Positions 1 through 7,766 of a stretch of 64,000 nucleotides of DNA are shown one piece after another. Both the position numbers and the translations under genes were made by a program. The notes under the pieces were generated by a model. It was not told the origin of the DNA and made no database searches. It was given only the letters and a program-made list of their open reading frames with translations. The stretch is from Chryseobacterium oranimense (lineage in GTDB: Bacteria; Bacteroidota; Bacteroidia; Flavobacteriales; Weeksellaceae): assembly GCF_900129755.1 (NCBI RefSeq), contig NZ_FQWT01000001.1:868001-932000 (forward strand), in the 5' to 3' direction. Within the stretch, counting starts at the first letter, position 1; each line of letters opens with the position of its first letter.

Positions 1-1
1 T

Positions 2-403
2 GAGATAGAATTTAAAAAACAGTTGGCAAAACAGGGAATCAATATTGTAGTACGCAGAAATGATGAAGGTAGAATTTATGGTGTAACTTTTATCGACCAT
101 GAAAGTCATTCTGTCTGGAACGGCTCACAGTTAGGGAAGAACCTTTCTGCAAATTTCTTTAACGAGTATTGGTCGATAGGGGCAAGGCCACTCAGCGATG
201 ATTATGGTACTGGTCAAAAAAATGACCTGCCGATCCATAAATTATTTGATTTCATAGATGAAGGAATTTTAACCAATCTGACCGATAATTTTATTGAGGG
301 AACGGGCTCAATGATACCAGGATCACAGGGAGAAGATTTTGAGGAAATTGATTTTGAAAACCGGATGAAAAGAAAGAGTAAACGTAAACGTAGAAAACTG
401 TGA
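2..403 (+). CDS. Relaxase (MobB-like), C-terminal fragment
   Basis: The reading frame is open from the first base of the window, so the start lies outside. The visible 133 residues contain the pattern typical of the C-terminal region of Bacteroidota mobilisation relaxases: 'KQGINIVVRRNDEGRIYGVT' followed by 'FIDH..SHSVWNGSQLGK'. The protein ends in a strongly basic tail (RMKRKSKRKRRKL). Relaxases of this family nick oriT and lead the strand into the recipient cell. The catalytic N-terminal part (Tyr and the His-rich metal site) is not visible, so activity cannot be judged. The coupling protein at 20683-22683 is its expected partner, now separated from it by about 20 kb of cargo. Confidence 0.8.
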   Translation, partial: EIEFKKQLAKQGINIVVRRNDEGRIYGVTFIDHESHSVWNGSQLGKNLSANFFNEYWSIGARPLSDDYGTGQKNDLPIHKLFDFIDEGILTNLTDNFIEGTGSMIPGSQGEDFEEIDFENRMKRKSKRKRRKL

Positions 404-506
404 TCTATTTATCTTTTTTTTAGGCAATATTTGAAAAAGTGGCAGTAAACAAATTACAATTAGAAGTCGAACTTTTAATTTCAAGAACTAACAGTTATTG
501 ATTTAT

Positions 507-1532
507 TCAAAGTACTACTCTTTGATCACTATATTTTTTTCTTTCGATTTTTAATGATGTTAACCACTCTAAATACATTCCTTCCGGCATATTTCTGTAT
601 CCGATCTTATGTATGTAACTATATTCAGCATTGATTTTTGAAAGCAGCCTGACAGCACTTGAAGAATTTTTTTCAAGTTTTAAATATTGGTTTTTATGCG
701 TTTCCGTTTTTAGAATTAAGGCCGTTATCAGATTCGGAAATATTTGTATCGCACGATCAGCACATTTTAAAGCGAAGCTGCCATCATTATCCGGAAAAGA
801 CCTATTAAATGCATTTGCCAGATCTACCAAGCACAACGCTAAGCTTTCTTTATCATCAAGCGCTTTCATATATACACCATTTTCAATCGCATCCAAATGG
901 ATAAACCCCGATGCCATTAGCCAGGAATCCTGTGGGAATATACCACTGGTAAGTTCGGTATTATACCAACCTATTGACTTAATGTTATGCTTTATATAAA
1001 TATGATTGGGAGCAAGGGCCAAATTAGCATTTACACCAATTTCCTCGGCGAGGATCTTATATAGGTAGGGCAACGAGTTACAGTTGCCTTTCTGTGTATT
1101 TATCAGTTTGGAAACAAACAGATTCGCCAGCTCTCTGTGTCCAAACACGTCCTCAAAATCATAAGAAAATGGTTTGTAGCGAATCGTATCCTGGTTTATT
1201 AAAATTGGCGTTTCCTCACAGATCACCGAGAAAATTGCAGCATATTTGCTAACCGTCTCCTTATCTTTTTCATTGTAAGTAAGATCCCGGTTCTTAATAA
1301 TTGTTTTGCAAAAGTTGGCCATAAATCGGATTTTCCTGTCAAGCTCAACTGTGTCTAGTTTGCCCTGATAATATGCATTTTCCACACTCAGAACAGCAGT
1401 TTTAAAACTGTATTTCTGCTTATCGTCCAGCATATTATCAATAGTCTGGTAGGCATCGGTATAAAACTGGTTCACCTGGGCTTTGATTACCCCTGCAAAA
1501 AAGATAAATAAAGAGAGATAGAAGTATTTCAT
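507..1532 (-). CDS. Secreted transglutaminase-like (papain-fold) protein, short paralogue
   Basis: I place the start at the internal Met (1532), because it gives a clean signal peptide (MKYFYLSLFIFFAGVIKAQ); an upstream ATG at 1550 would add six residues. Counting from the upstream Met, a GNC motif near residue 157, 'PNHIYIKH' with His near 183 and an acidic residue in 'NTELTSG' near 199 match the Cys-His-acid order of transglutaminase-like enzymes. The C-terminal part looks helical and TPR-like. It is clearly paralogous to the protein at 5855-7240 (shared 'FVSKL', 'G.C.S.P.LY.ILAE.IG', 'PNH.YI'). It ends the minus-strand island of candidate immunity genes. The substrate is unknown; processing or modification of a co-exported toxin is only a guess. 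Confidence 0.6.
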   Translation of the reverse strand: MKYFYLSLFIFFAGVIKAQVNQFYTDAYQTIDNMLDDKQKYSFKTAVLSVENAYYQGKLDTVELDRKIRFMANFCKTIIKNRDLTYNEKDKETVSKYAAIFSVICEETPILINQDTIRYKPFSYDFEDVFGHRELANLFVSKLINTQKGNCNSLPYLYKILAEEIGVNANLALAPNHIYIKHNIKSIGWYNTELTSGIFPQDSWLMASGFIHLDAIENGVYMKALDDKESLALCLVDLANAFNRSFPDNDGSFALKCADRAIQIFPNLITALILKTETHKNQYLKLEKNSSSAVRLLSKINAEYSYIHKIGYRNMPEGMYLEWLTSLKIERKKYSDQRVVL

Positions 1533-1559
1533 AATTTTGGTTCCCAACATGGGATATAT

Positions 1560-1892
1560 TTAAAAATCTGGATTTTGAATATGGTCTATAATGTCAATTG
1601 CAAGTACGTCATCTGTCTTTCGATCATACTTAGAAAGATAATAATCTATTAATAAACCAAGTTCTTTTAGTGAACAAAGCCGTTCATATGTAATCCCATT
1701 ATCATTGAGTAATTCCTTCATTGCCCTTTTTAATTTAAAGAATCTATAATTTGTATCAGTTCCTATAGAGTACTCTCCATACAGAATGATTTTCTCATAG
1801 TCCATATCACTCACTTCTTCGGTGAGGAAATCATTAATCGTATTTCTTCTGATTGCTTTTATAATTTCATCTAATTTCATGGCTACCTGCAT
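1560..1892 (-). CDS. Small acidic protein, candidate immunity protein
   Basis: This is a 110-residue cytoplasmic protein with no signal peptide or membrane segment, and I do not recognise its family. It is rich in Asp/Glu/Lys and appears mostly helical. The second Met (position 1880, MKLDEIIKAI) is an equally good start, since an AGG lies a few bases before it. It sits 8 bp after the DUF2314 gene and before the transglutaminase-like gene in one minus-strand series, so co-transcription is likely. Location in a row of small cytoplasmic proteins behind an RHS-core toxin is the only reason to suggest immunity. Confidence 0.55.
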   Translation of the reverse strand: MQVAMKLDEIIKAIRRNTINDFLTEEVSDMDYEKIILYGEYSIGTDTNYRFFKLKRAMKELLNDNGITYERLCSLKELGLLIDYYLSKYDRKTDDVLAIDIIDHIQNPDF

Positions 1893-1900
1893 TAATTTTT

Positions 1901-2668
1901 TTATTCAACAAGATTCAACACTTTCCAACCGTTATCCTTTGTTAGACCAACCCAAAATTTATTGACCGTTATAAATCCGTCCGGATAGTAAAGCGTTTCT
2001 TCAATTAGCTCCTGATCTTTTCTTCTCTCTATAAGGTTGAACATGCGCTCAATGGTCTCAAAATTTGGAAAACCTTTATTCTCTAAATCCTCTAATAGAG
2101 AAACCCTCAGCACGCTTACTACTTTAGAATGGATTTCTGAATCCCAATCCATATTGTGTTCTTGCATCACATTTTCCGCTTCCAGATAAAAATCTTTACA
2201 GGATAAAATACCTTCCATATTATTTTCATTGTAAAAATTTTCCAAAGTGATTATTGCACCTTCAGGAGTTGAACGGTCTGGTCTGAAAAAATCATTCCCA
2301 TGATCAATACGATATCCACAATATATTTCAAAATTTACTCTTTCATCCTCTGATAGCATATTGTAATAATGACGTATGGTGTAGCCACCTATCAGTCGTT
2401 GGTTATCTATTAACAGCCAGTCAACAGATTCTTTTCGGAGAACGATTTCCGGCTGACCTGTTTCAGCGAGAACTCCTTTGTAATATTTTCCTTCAATTTC
2501 AATATTTTCCAACCAAACGAAAACATCATTTTTGTCTTTGAACTTTATAGAATTATATCCTGTAAATCCACCTGCGATCAACTGATCGAAGTACCATAGC
2601 GTGCTGCTGGCCTTATATAAATTATATATAAATTTATCATCGACCTCAATTGTTATATGATTGTCCAT
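1901..2668 (-). CDS. DUF2314-domain plus NTF2-like protein, candidate immunity protein
   Basis: Residues about 40-105 carry the DUF2314 signature: a 'VWLENIEIEGKYYKGVLAET' strand pair, then 'DWLLIDNQRLIGGYTIR', matching the family's DW..........GGYTIR pattern. From about residue 130 a segment starting 'TPEGAIITLENFYNENNM' and ending 'GWKVLNLVE' resembles an NTF2-like cone fold. DUF2314 domains recur in immunity gene clusters of polymorphic toxin systems. There is no signal peptide, consistent with a cytoplasmic protector. The gene is 8 bp from its downstream neighbour. The domain names rest on motif recognition; which toxin it would neutralise is unknown. Confidence 0.6.
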   Translation of the reverse strand: MDNHITIEVDDKFIYNLYKASSTLWYFDQLIAGGFTGYNSIKFKDKNDVFVWLENIEIEGKYYKGVLAETGQPEIVLRKESVDWLLIDNQRLIGGYTIRHYYNMLSEDERVNFEIYCGYRIDHGNDFFRPDRSTPEGAIITLENFYNENNMEGILSCKDFYLEAENVMQEHNMDWDSEIHSKVVSVLRVSLLEDLENKGFPNFETIERMFNLIERRKDQELIEETLYYPDGFITVNKFWVGLTKDNGWKVLNLVE

Positions 2669-2793
2669 TATTCTCTTAATACTTTGGGGGAAATTGGTGG
2701 CTTCTTTTTAAATAGGTAATATTGGGTATTTTATTATGGTTAAAATTAGCATCCAAAAAACTTAATTGTAAGGCTATTCATATTGCCATCTAT

Positions 2794-3303
2794 TTAGTCA
2801 AAATCTGGATAGACGAAATTGTATTTTCCTGTCCTAATTCGTTCCGCTATTGCAAAAGGCGGTATTACAATTCCAATTTCCGCGATTCGGTTTTCTCCTT
2901 CCAGTTTACCAACTTTTCTGAAACCTTCATCATTAATTTTCCATACAAACCACCTTTCAGAAACTTTTATCGGTTCATCCCCAACTTTATTACCATAATC
3001 ATTTGTATCCCGAAATAAGACTTCCTCTAAAGTTGGATAAACAATACTTTTACCTTCCTGCATATATAAGCCCTGTTTTACTCCAATATTGATCACGGTA
3101 TGTGCATGAAATTCAATATCGCCCTTCAACAGTTCCGAATAATCAGGAATTACACGGGCTGGATATTCTCTTTTAAATGATCTAATAACATCGCTGTTCA
3201 ATTGGGTTCGGTCATTAGCGATGTATTGGAAATATTTTTTATTCCCATTTTCTAATTCCACCGAGAATATGTCCCCGATTTCTGTTTTTACTCTTTTACC
3301 CAT
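2794..3303 (-). CDS. Imm26-like immunity protein
   Basis: This 169-residue protein starts with 'VKTEIGDIFSVELENGNKKY', closely matching the Imm26 opening (IGDIF.I.L.dG.y.Y). It lacks a signal peptide or membrane segment. Imm26 proteins are predicted cytoplasmic antidotes of polymorphic toxins in Bacteroidota and Firmicutes. It lies downstream of the RHS-core toxin gene with two unrelated candidate immunity genes between, which suggests an immunity array collected against several toxins rather than one dedicated pair. The final 'YPDFD' end is intact. The family call is from motif memory and moderately sure; the cognate toxin is not known. Confidence 0.6.
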   Translation of the reverse strand: MGKRVKTEIGDIFSVELENGNKKYFQYIANDRTQLNSDVIRSFKREYPARVIPDYSELLKGDIEFHAHTVINIGVKQGLYMQEGKSIVYPTLEEVLFRDTNDYGNKVGDEPIKVSERWFVWKINDEGFRKVGKLEGENRIAEIGIVIPPFAIAERIRTGKYNFVYPDFD

Positions 3304-3366
3304 TTTATTTGACGAGGAATTTTATAATTTTTCTCAATTTAGGCAAATAGCGAATTTTAATTTTTT

Positions 3367-4347
3367 TTACCGACAAATGTCCTTAATCCATTGCGCCGAT
3401 TTCAAAAATCGTTTTGCCGTATCATCGCTCCATTGGACCCCATAATCTATTTTATGATCCGTACAATTATTATTATCCAAAACTGTATTTGCTGTTTGTA
3501 AAAGTTTAGAACTGCCTACTCTTACGGTCAGTTCATCTAACTTTTTTAACCAACTCGAACTGGGATTTGCGCCTCTCGCTGTGTCAAAGAAATGAATCAG
3601 CTGAACTTTAATCTCAAAGTCATCCCAACTGTTTTCAACTATTTCCAAATTCATAATTCGGTTAATAATTCTGTAGCAGCACTGATTATTGGCAACTTTA
3701 AATTTTTTCAGATAATCAATCAATAAAATGTCTTTGGGAGACACTAATTTTAAAATCTTTTTAAAACAGATTACGTCATGGTGGAAGCTGATCTGATTTA
3801 TAATTTCCAGTATATTTTTCAAAGTTGATAGTTTAACTTCCACAGTAGCTTTTTTGAAAATACTTCTGGACTGTTCAATTTTTATAATACCTTCCAAAAA
3901 GTTGCTGTTCGGCGAAACAAAATAGTTATGCTTAAGATAAACCGTAATATGAAAATAATCTTCCGGTGAATACGTAATCATCTTGTCATTCACAAAATTT
4001 GGGATAAGATTATTTCCGAGCAAAGCTCCCAATCTGGCGACGTATAACGACCTTAAAAATGCGCCATTAAATTCATTGTTATAATGCAACAATTTTGGCA
4101 GGATGTACTTATAGCTGTTCTTTTCAATTTCTGATGAGATCAGTTCATGGAAACTATTCTCCAAGTTCTTTTCCGCATTGAATTGTTCTTCCTTATCACT
4201 TGTTAATTCTTGATGATATAGAAGTAACTGGTCAAACCAATCCTGAATTTTTAAAAAATCACTTTCAGAAATATTTAATGCTTCGGCTAAAACTTTAGAT
4301 TCCTTTAGGTCATCATCTTTAAATTTTAAATATGGATTATCCGTCAT
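3367..4347 (-). CDS. Helical-repeat protein of unknown function, possibly truncated
   Basis: This 326-residue cytoplasmic protein is made largely of amphipathic helices; I see no catalytic motif. The end, 'YGVQWSDDTAKRFLKSAQWI', resembles the start of HEAT-repeat segments in longer proteins of the DUF4132 type, so this gene may be an N-terminal remnant of a larger family member. That is a weak resemblance. It begins 10 bp after the stop of the 118-residue gene upstream and belongs to the minus-strand island behind the RHS-core toxin. A role in immunity is inferred only from position. Confidence 0.5.
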   Translation of the reverse strand: MTDNPYLKFKDDDLKESKVLAEALNISESDFLKIQDWFDQLLLYHQELTSDKEEQFNAEKNLENSFHELISSEIEKNSYKYILPKLLHYNNEFNGAFLRSLYVARLGALLGNNLIPNFVNDKMITYSPEDYFHITVYLKHNYFVSPNSNFLEGIIKIEQSRSIFKKATVEVKLSTLKNILEIINQISFHHDVICFKKILKLVSPKDILLIDYLKKFKVANNQCCYRIINRIMNLEIVENSWDDFEIKVQLIHFFDTARGANPSSSWLKKLDELTVRVGSSKLLQTANTVLDNNNCTDHKIDYGVQWSDDTAKRFLKSAQWIKDICR

Positions 4348-4357
4348 AAATCTGAAT

Positions 4358-4714
4358 TTAGATCATTTCCCCAAATTTTACATTTTCACCATCTTTAGTA
4401 TAGGGATAGATTTGCTGAAATCTGCTTTCAGGTGAAAGAATTAAATCCACAACCAATACATCCTTACCCTGATATCTTCCGTCCTGAGCAATAGCATAAA
4501 CCCGAATATCCTCATCTTTTAAATCATCATATGCGCCAGCCAGCAAAATATCATACATTTCTTTTGAATTTGTTGATTCTGAATAAGCAGAGATATTAGT
4601 AAGGTTACCATTTGCTCTTACATAGGTAGCATAGGGTGCGAATTCACCACTTTCAATTAAATACTTTGTTGCTTGCTCTTTTATGGCATTGAGCAATTTC
4701 TCAATATTATTCAT
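4358..4714 (-). CDS. Small protein directly behind the RHS toxin, likely cognate immunity protein
   Basis: This 118-residue cytoplasmic protein begins with a helix (MNNIEKLLNAIKEQATKYL) followed by 'ESGEFAPYATYVRANGNLTN' and several strand-like stretches (VRVYAIAQDG-type pattern, 'VLVVDLILSP'). It starts 23 bp after the stop codon of the predicted nuclease toxin on the same strand, the position normally taken by the cognate immunity gene. No signal peptide is present, fitting protection of cytoplasmic nucleic acid. I cannot name the family. Confidence is high that it is a gene and moderate for the immunity role. Confidence 0.6.
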   Translation of the reverse strand: MNNIEKLLNAIKEQATKYLIESGEFAPYATYVRANGNLTNISAYSESTNSKEMYDILLAGAYDDLKDEDIRVYAIAQDGRYQGKDVLVVDLILSPESRFQQIYPYTKDGENVKFGEMI

Positions 4715-4737
4715 AAATAAATATAATACTTTTTAAA

Positions 4738-5829
4738 CTATGTGCACCCAGGAACACCACCACAGGGATCTTTAGGTTTTGGTACAGGAATAAGCTTAGG
4801 AGCAGGAGCAGGTGTAACTCTAAGATTATCAATTTTGGGTTTTGCAGGAGGCGTATAGCGTTGAATATTAATACCGGAATTTTTAAGCGGTTCGCTTAGT
4901 TTTGCAGATTCATTAATTTTCAAAATAGCTTCCTGTCCACTTGCTTTTGAAATTTCCTGCTGGCCCCTAAGCTGTTTTGTAAACGATTGTTTGGCAACAT
5001 GCTTTATTTCCACAGTTCCCCCTTCATCTGTCATTGCGTCGGGTATAGTTTTTCCGGTCTTTCCAGTCTTAGGATCGGTGTATTCATAGGTTTTGGTATT
5101 TTTCTCCTTTCCCATTTCCGCAAGCTGTTTTTCTTCAACATATCTACCAAAATTGAAATGTTCCTGCTGAGCTTTTGTTACGGCTTCACTTTGCTTTGTT
5201 CCTACTTCACCAGTCTTGGTAACTGTTTCAATTATGTTCGGTTTAATTGACGATTCTTCAAATAACGGCATTAAACGTAGCCACCAACAACACTCAGTAG
5301 CATCTTCCGGCGCTAAACCTGTGGGATCTTTAAATCTTACAGGGTTATTGAAGGACATACTGTAAGGGCTCCAACTTGGGAACTCTTCACTCAGGGGGTC
5401 AGGACTCATCCAGCGTCCATGTGTATCACCGATCGGTTGTGCGTCCGGATCTTCAAGATCTACTTCAATGAAATCAACAACCTCACCTTTTTTGACGTTG
5501 AATTTTACTGATCCTATCGTAACAATACTGTCCTGATCATGAAATTCAAGGTATTTTCCCTTACTTAATGTAGCTACCTTGGGGTAGTAACCATATTTTT
5601 TAAATGGGTTTCCTGCTTCTATATTTTTTCTTCTTCTTTCGGCTTCGGCAGGACTTAAGCTATCTCTTGTCTTAAGCACTTCCGACATATAGGGGCGGGA
5701 TCGCTCTTCTTTTGTCAATTTAACGGGGTTTACCCATTCTTTTTCTTTTGTGTGTTTTTTCTTTTGTTTTTCCTGCGCTTGCGAAAAGCACATAAGAAAC
5801 AGGAAAACACAAAATAAAATCTTTCTCAT
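4738..5829 (-). CDS. Short RHS-core protein with C-terminal PD-(D/E)XK-type nuclease toxin domain
   Basis: An N-terminal signal peptide (MRKILFCVFLFLMCFSQAQ) is followed by a charged linker. The RHS-associated core motif lies at about residues 138-170 ('GRWMSPDPLSEEFPSWSPYS', then 'NNPVRFKDPTGLAPED'). The C-terminal domain at about 220-325 carries 'IPDAM', 'GGTVEIKHV' and 'QLRGQQEIS', the D...E-x-K...Q arrangement of restriction-endonuclease-fold toxins. The protein ends in a Pro-rich tail with a Cys pair. Unlike full-size Rhs proteins it has no YD-repeat cage; only the core junction remains. It follows the 461-residue transglutaminase-like gene by 25 bp and precedes a candidate immunity gene. 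Predicted role: exported nuclease toxin in contact or diffusible competition. The nuclease call is from motif order, not alignment. Confidence 0.65.
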   Translation of the reverse strand: MRKILFCVFLFLMCFSQAQEKQKKKHTKEKEWVNPVKLTKEERSRPYMSEVLKTRDSLSPAEAERRRKNIEAGNPFKKYGYYPKVATLSKGKYLEFHDQDSIVTIGSVKFNVKKGEVVDFIEVDLEDPDAQPIGDTHGRWMSPDPLSEEFPSWSPYSMSFNNPVRFKDPTGLAPEDATECCWWLRLMPLFEESSIKPNIIETVTKTGEVGTKQSEAVTKAQQEHFNFGRYVEEKQLAEMGKEKNTKTYEYTDPKTGKTGKTIPDAMTDEGGTVEIKHVAKQSFTKQLRGQQEISKASGQEAILKINESAKLSEPLKNSGINIQRYTPPAKPKIDNLRVTPAPAPKLIPVPKPKDPCGGVPGCT

Positions 5830-5854
5830 AATTTATTTGTTTCTTGATTATCAG

Positions 5855-7240
5855 TTATAAAAATTCCTTTGGAATTTTGTAAATCTTTGGGGATTCTTTT
5901 TTAGGTAAGATAGGTTTTGGTTTATTTTGAGCTTCTCTCTGCTTTTGCGCGTTTAAAATTTTGATCCTTTCCGCAATTTCATCACTTTTTTGTTTGTTCT
6001 CAGTACTTCTTAATGAGCTGAGCCATTTTTCATATTGATCCAGTGGCATCTGGGAAAACCCCGATTGATCAATATAGTCAAAGCTCAAATTTATTTGACG
6101 AAATTGGTCTTCCAATGGTGGGTAATTACGGATATTTTGCAGCTGCTCCTTAATCTGAGGGTCAATTCCAAATCTCGCGCAAGACTGCATAAAACGAACT
6201 TGATCCGTATTGCTTTTCCATAAAGTCGCATTGATATTCTGTGGATTTAAAAGCAAAGCCTTATCAAGAACCTTAGAAACGAATTCATCATAACCAAATT
6301 TATGTATATAACCACTTGCTAAATCCACATATGTCTGCGATAAAACTTCCCGTTTATTTAAGTTTTGCATGTATAGCTTATTCTTTAATGCCTCTGCTTT
6401 AATATATCCTGAATTGAGTACAAAGGAATTGGCAGAAAACATTCCATTGGTCAATTCAATACTTAGTATTTCTCCATCATCATTTTTAAATCTGATATAG
6501 GAGTGATTCGGAGACATTACCAAATATGCATCCGCTCCAATTTGTTCTGCTAATATTAGATATAGTAATGGCATTGAATGACACTGACCAGAATTGGTTT
6601 TCATCAGTTTAGACACAAACATTTTTGAATAATCTTTGGCGCCCATATAATCGTCAAAATCGTATTTCATAGCCTTATGAACTACTTTCCCATTCTGTTT
6701 ACTGTCCTCCGCGAAATACCTAAAAATTGATAGATTCTTGGAAACGTTGTCAGAATCTTCCACTCCGTTTTTCTTTAAATCATTTCTTATAATATTAGTT
6801 GCTTTTTGGATTTGATTTTGGTAAGATTCATGGAAGTTTTTATTGTTATCGTAATAAGCATTTTCAACTATAAAAACAGCATCTGCTATGGAATAGCTTT
6901 CGGGATCAAGTTGTGACAGATTTTCATAAGCCGCATAATATGAAGAGGTACCTTTTTGATCTGCTAATGAAGCAAGCCTAAAGTTCTTAGCGAAGGATTC
7001 GGCCCTTATCTCTGCAATCTGACGTTCAACCTCCTTATTAATATGTTCTTGATCTGCTTGTTGATTTATACGTTGATCGGCATGGGAATTAATGCGAGAA
7101 TGATTATAACGACCAGGAGTGATCGTCTGTGTTTCCTGTACCCTAAATAGATTATTCTTTTGGGGCATTTCAGGAAACTTGGGTATTTGTCCGAGACAAA
7201 TAGAACTGACATTAAAAAATAGTATAATAATATATCTCAT
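5855..7240 (-). CDS. Secreted transglutaminase-like (papain-fold) protein, long paralogue
   Basis: The N-terminus is hydrophobic (MRYIIILFFNVSSICLGQ), consistent with export. A Gln/Glu-rich, probably coiled-coil stretch (about 45-90) follows. The conserved core carries 'SGQCHSMPLLYLILAEQIGA' (Cys near 220), 'SPNHSYIRF' (His near 246) and 'SIELTNG' (Glu near 262), the Cys-His-acid order of transglutaminase-like enzymes. The C-terminus is basic and Pro-rich. It is first in the minus-strand island and 25 bp before the RHS-core toxin, so the two are probably co-expressed. A paralogue closes the island at 507-1532. It might process, crosslink or help export the toxin, but nothing in the sequence proves this. 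Confidence 0.6.
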   Translation of the reverse strand: MRYIIILFFNVSSICLGQIPKFPEMPQKNNLFRVQETQTITPGRYNHSRINSHADQRINQQADQEHINKEVERQIAEIRAESFAKNFRLASLADQKGTSSYYAAYENLSQLDPESYSIADAVFIVENAYYDNNKNFHESYQNQIQKATNIIRNDLKKNGVEDSDNVSKNLSIFRYFAEDSKQNGKVVHKAMKYDFDDYMGAKDYSKMFVSKLMKTNSGQCHSMPLLYLILAEQIGADAYLVMSPNHSYIRFKNDDGEILSIELTNGMFSANSFVLNSGYIKAEALKNKLYMQNLNKREVLSQTYVDLASGYIHKFGYDEFVSKVLDKALLLNPQNINATLWKSNTDQVRFMQSCARFGIDPQIKEQLQNIRNYPPLEDQFRQINLSFDYIDQSGFSQMPLDQYEKWLSSLRSTENKQKSDEIAERIKILNAQKQREAQNKPKPILPKKESPKIYKIPKEFL

Positions 7241-7757
7241 CGGTATAACTGTGCTTTTTTCGGAGGGATTTGCAATTTAATTCTATTTATGTTTTTCGGC
7301 TCTAGGTATTTTCACGGAATTTTTACTTTTAAATTCTCATTCAAAAAATATATGGAGCGAAATTATAACTGGAAAACGTCAGAACCTGTCGCATTTTAAA
7401 CTTTGGGAAGTTTAATTATCTTTCTTACCTATTTATTGGGGATAAACAAAGAAAGGCATGGTACTGAAGCCAATCGTCTAAAGAGGTACCGCTAAGAACC
7501 CAGATGCCGAAAAGACTTAGCCCATGCCAATAGTAGGCACAGGCGTAAGTCTATCGAATTGCATCTGTTTTTGAAAATTAGCGGTTTTCTTTAGATTAAA
7601 TTTTCGATAGCTTACGCTCGTTTATATCTTAATATTCTATTAAATATTCCGACTGCTAATATATTAATTTTTTAGAAATAAATATTCCAAATGATAATAG
7701 TGTTTTATTGTTGAGAATGTAATTATGAAAAATGCTGATGTTGTGGTATATTTTTCC
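7241..7757. other. Intergenic region with strong inverted repeats, no gene seen
   Basis: The 517-bp gap upstream of the toxin island has no convincing reading frame. Its centre (about 7455-7620) is far more structured than the AT-rich surroundings (see the separate ncRNA-type entry). The flank next to 7240 should hold the promoter of the minus-strand toxin operon, but I cannot pick a clear -7 element. The right side is cut by the IS4-family insertion. Confidence 0.5.
7455..7620. ncRNA. Unassigned structured segment (nested perfect stems)
   Basis: Several perfect stems can be read directly. GGTAC (7460-7464) pairs with GTACC (7486-7490). CAGATGC (7501-7507) pairs with GCATCTG (7561-7567). Nested inside it AGACTTA (7513-7519) pairs with TAAGTCT (7546-7552), supported by GCC/GGC next to it. 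GGCATGG (7455-7461) can alternatively pair with CCATGCC (7522-7528). A further 17-18-bp imperfect stem joins 7543-7560 with about 7599-7617. The region is more GC-rich than its neighbours. It could be a small RNA, a leader of the toxin operon, a DNA recombination or transfer site, or a remnant of another mobile element. I do not recognise an Rfam family, and strand is undetermined. Confidence 0.4.
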
Positions 7758-7766
7758 AGTATAATT
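7758..7766. repeat. Target site duplication, left copy (AGTATAATT)
   Basis: The 9-bp sequence AGTATAATT stands immediately before the left end of the IS4-family element and is repeated exactly at 9116-9124 immediately after its right end. Nine bases lies within the usual range for IS4-family target duplications. Confidence 0.8.

Noticed and set aside
631..999. Long plus-strand reading frame opposite the short transglutaminase-like gene
   Set aside because: It lies wholly antisense to a gene with a signal peptide and catalytic motif; its own translation has no recognisable features.
7455..7620. Integron attC site or IS200/IS605 end
   Set aside because: No conserved attC core (GTTRRRY) or integron integrase, and no TnpA/TnpB gene nearby; left as an unassigned structured segment.
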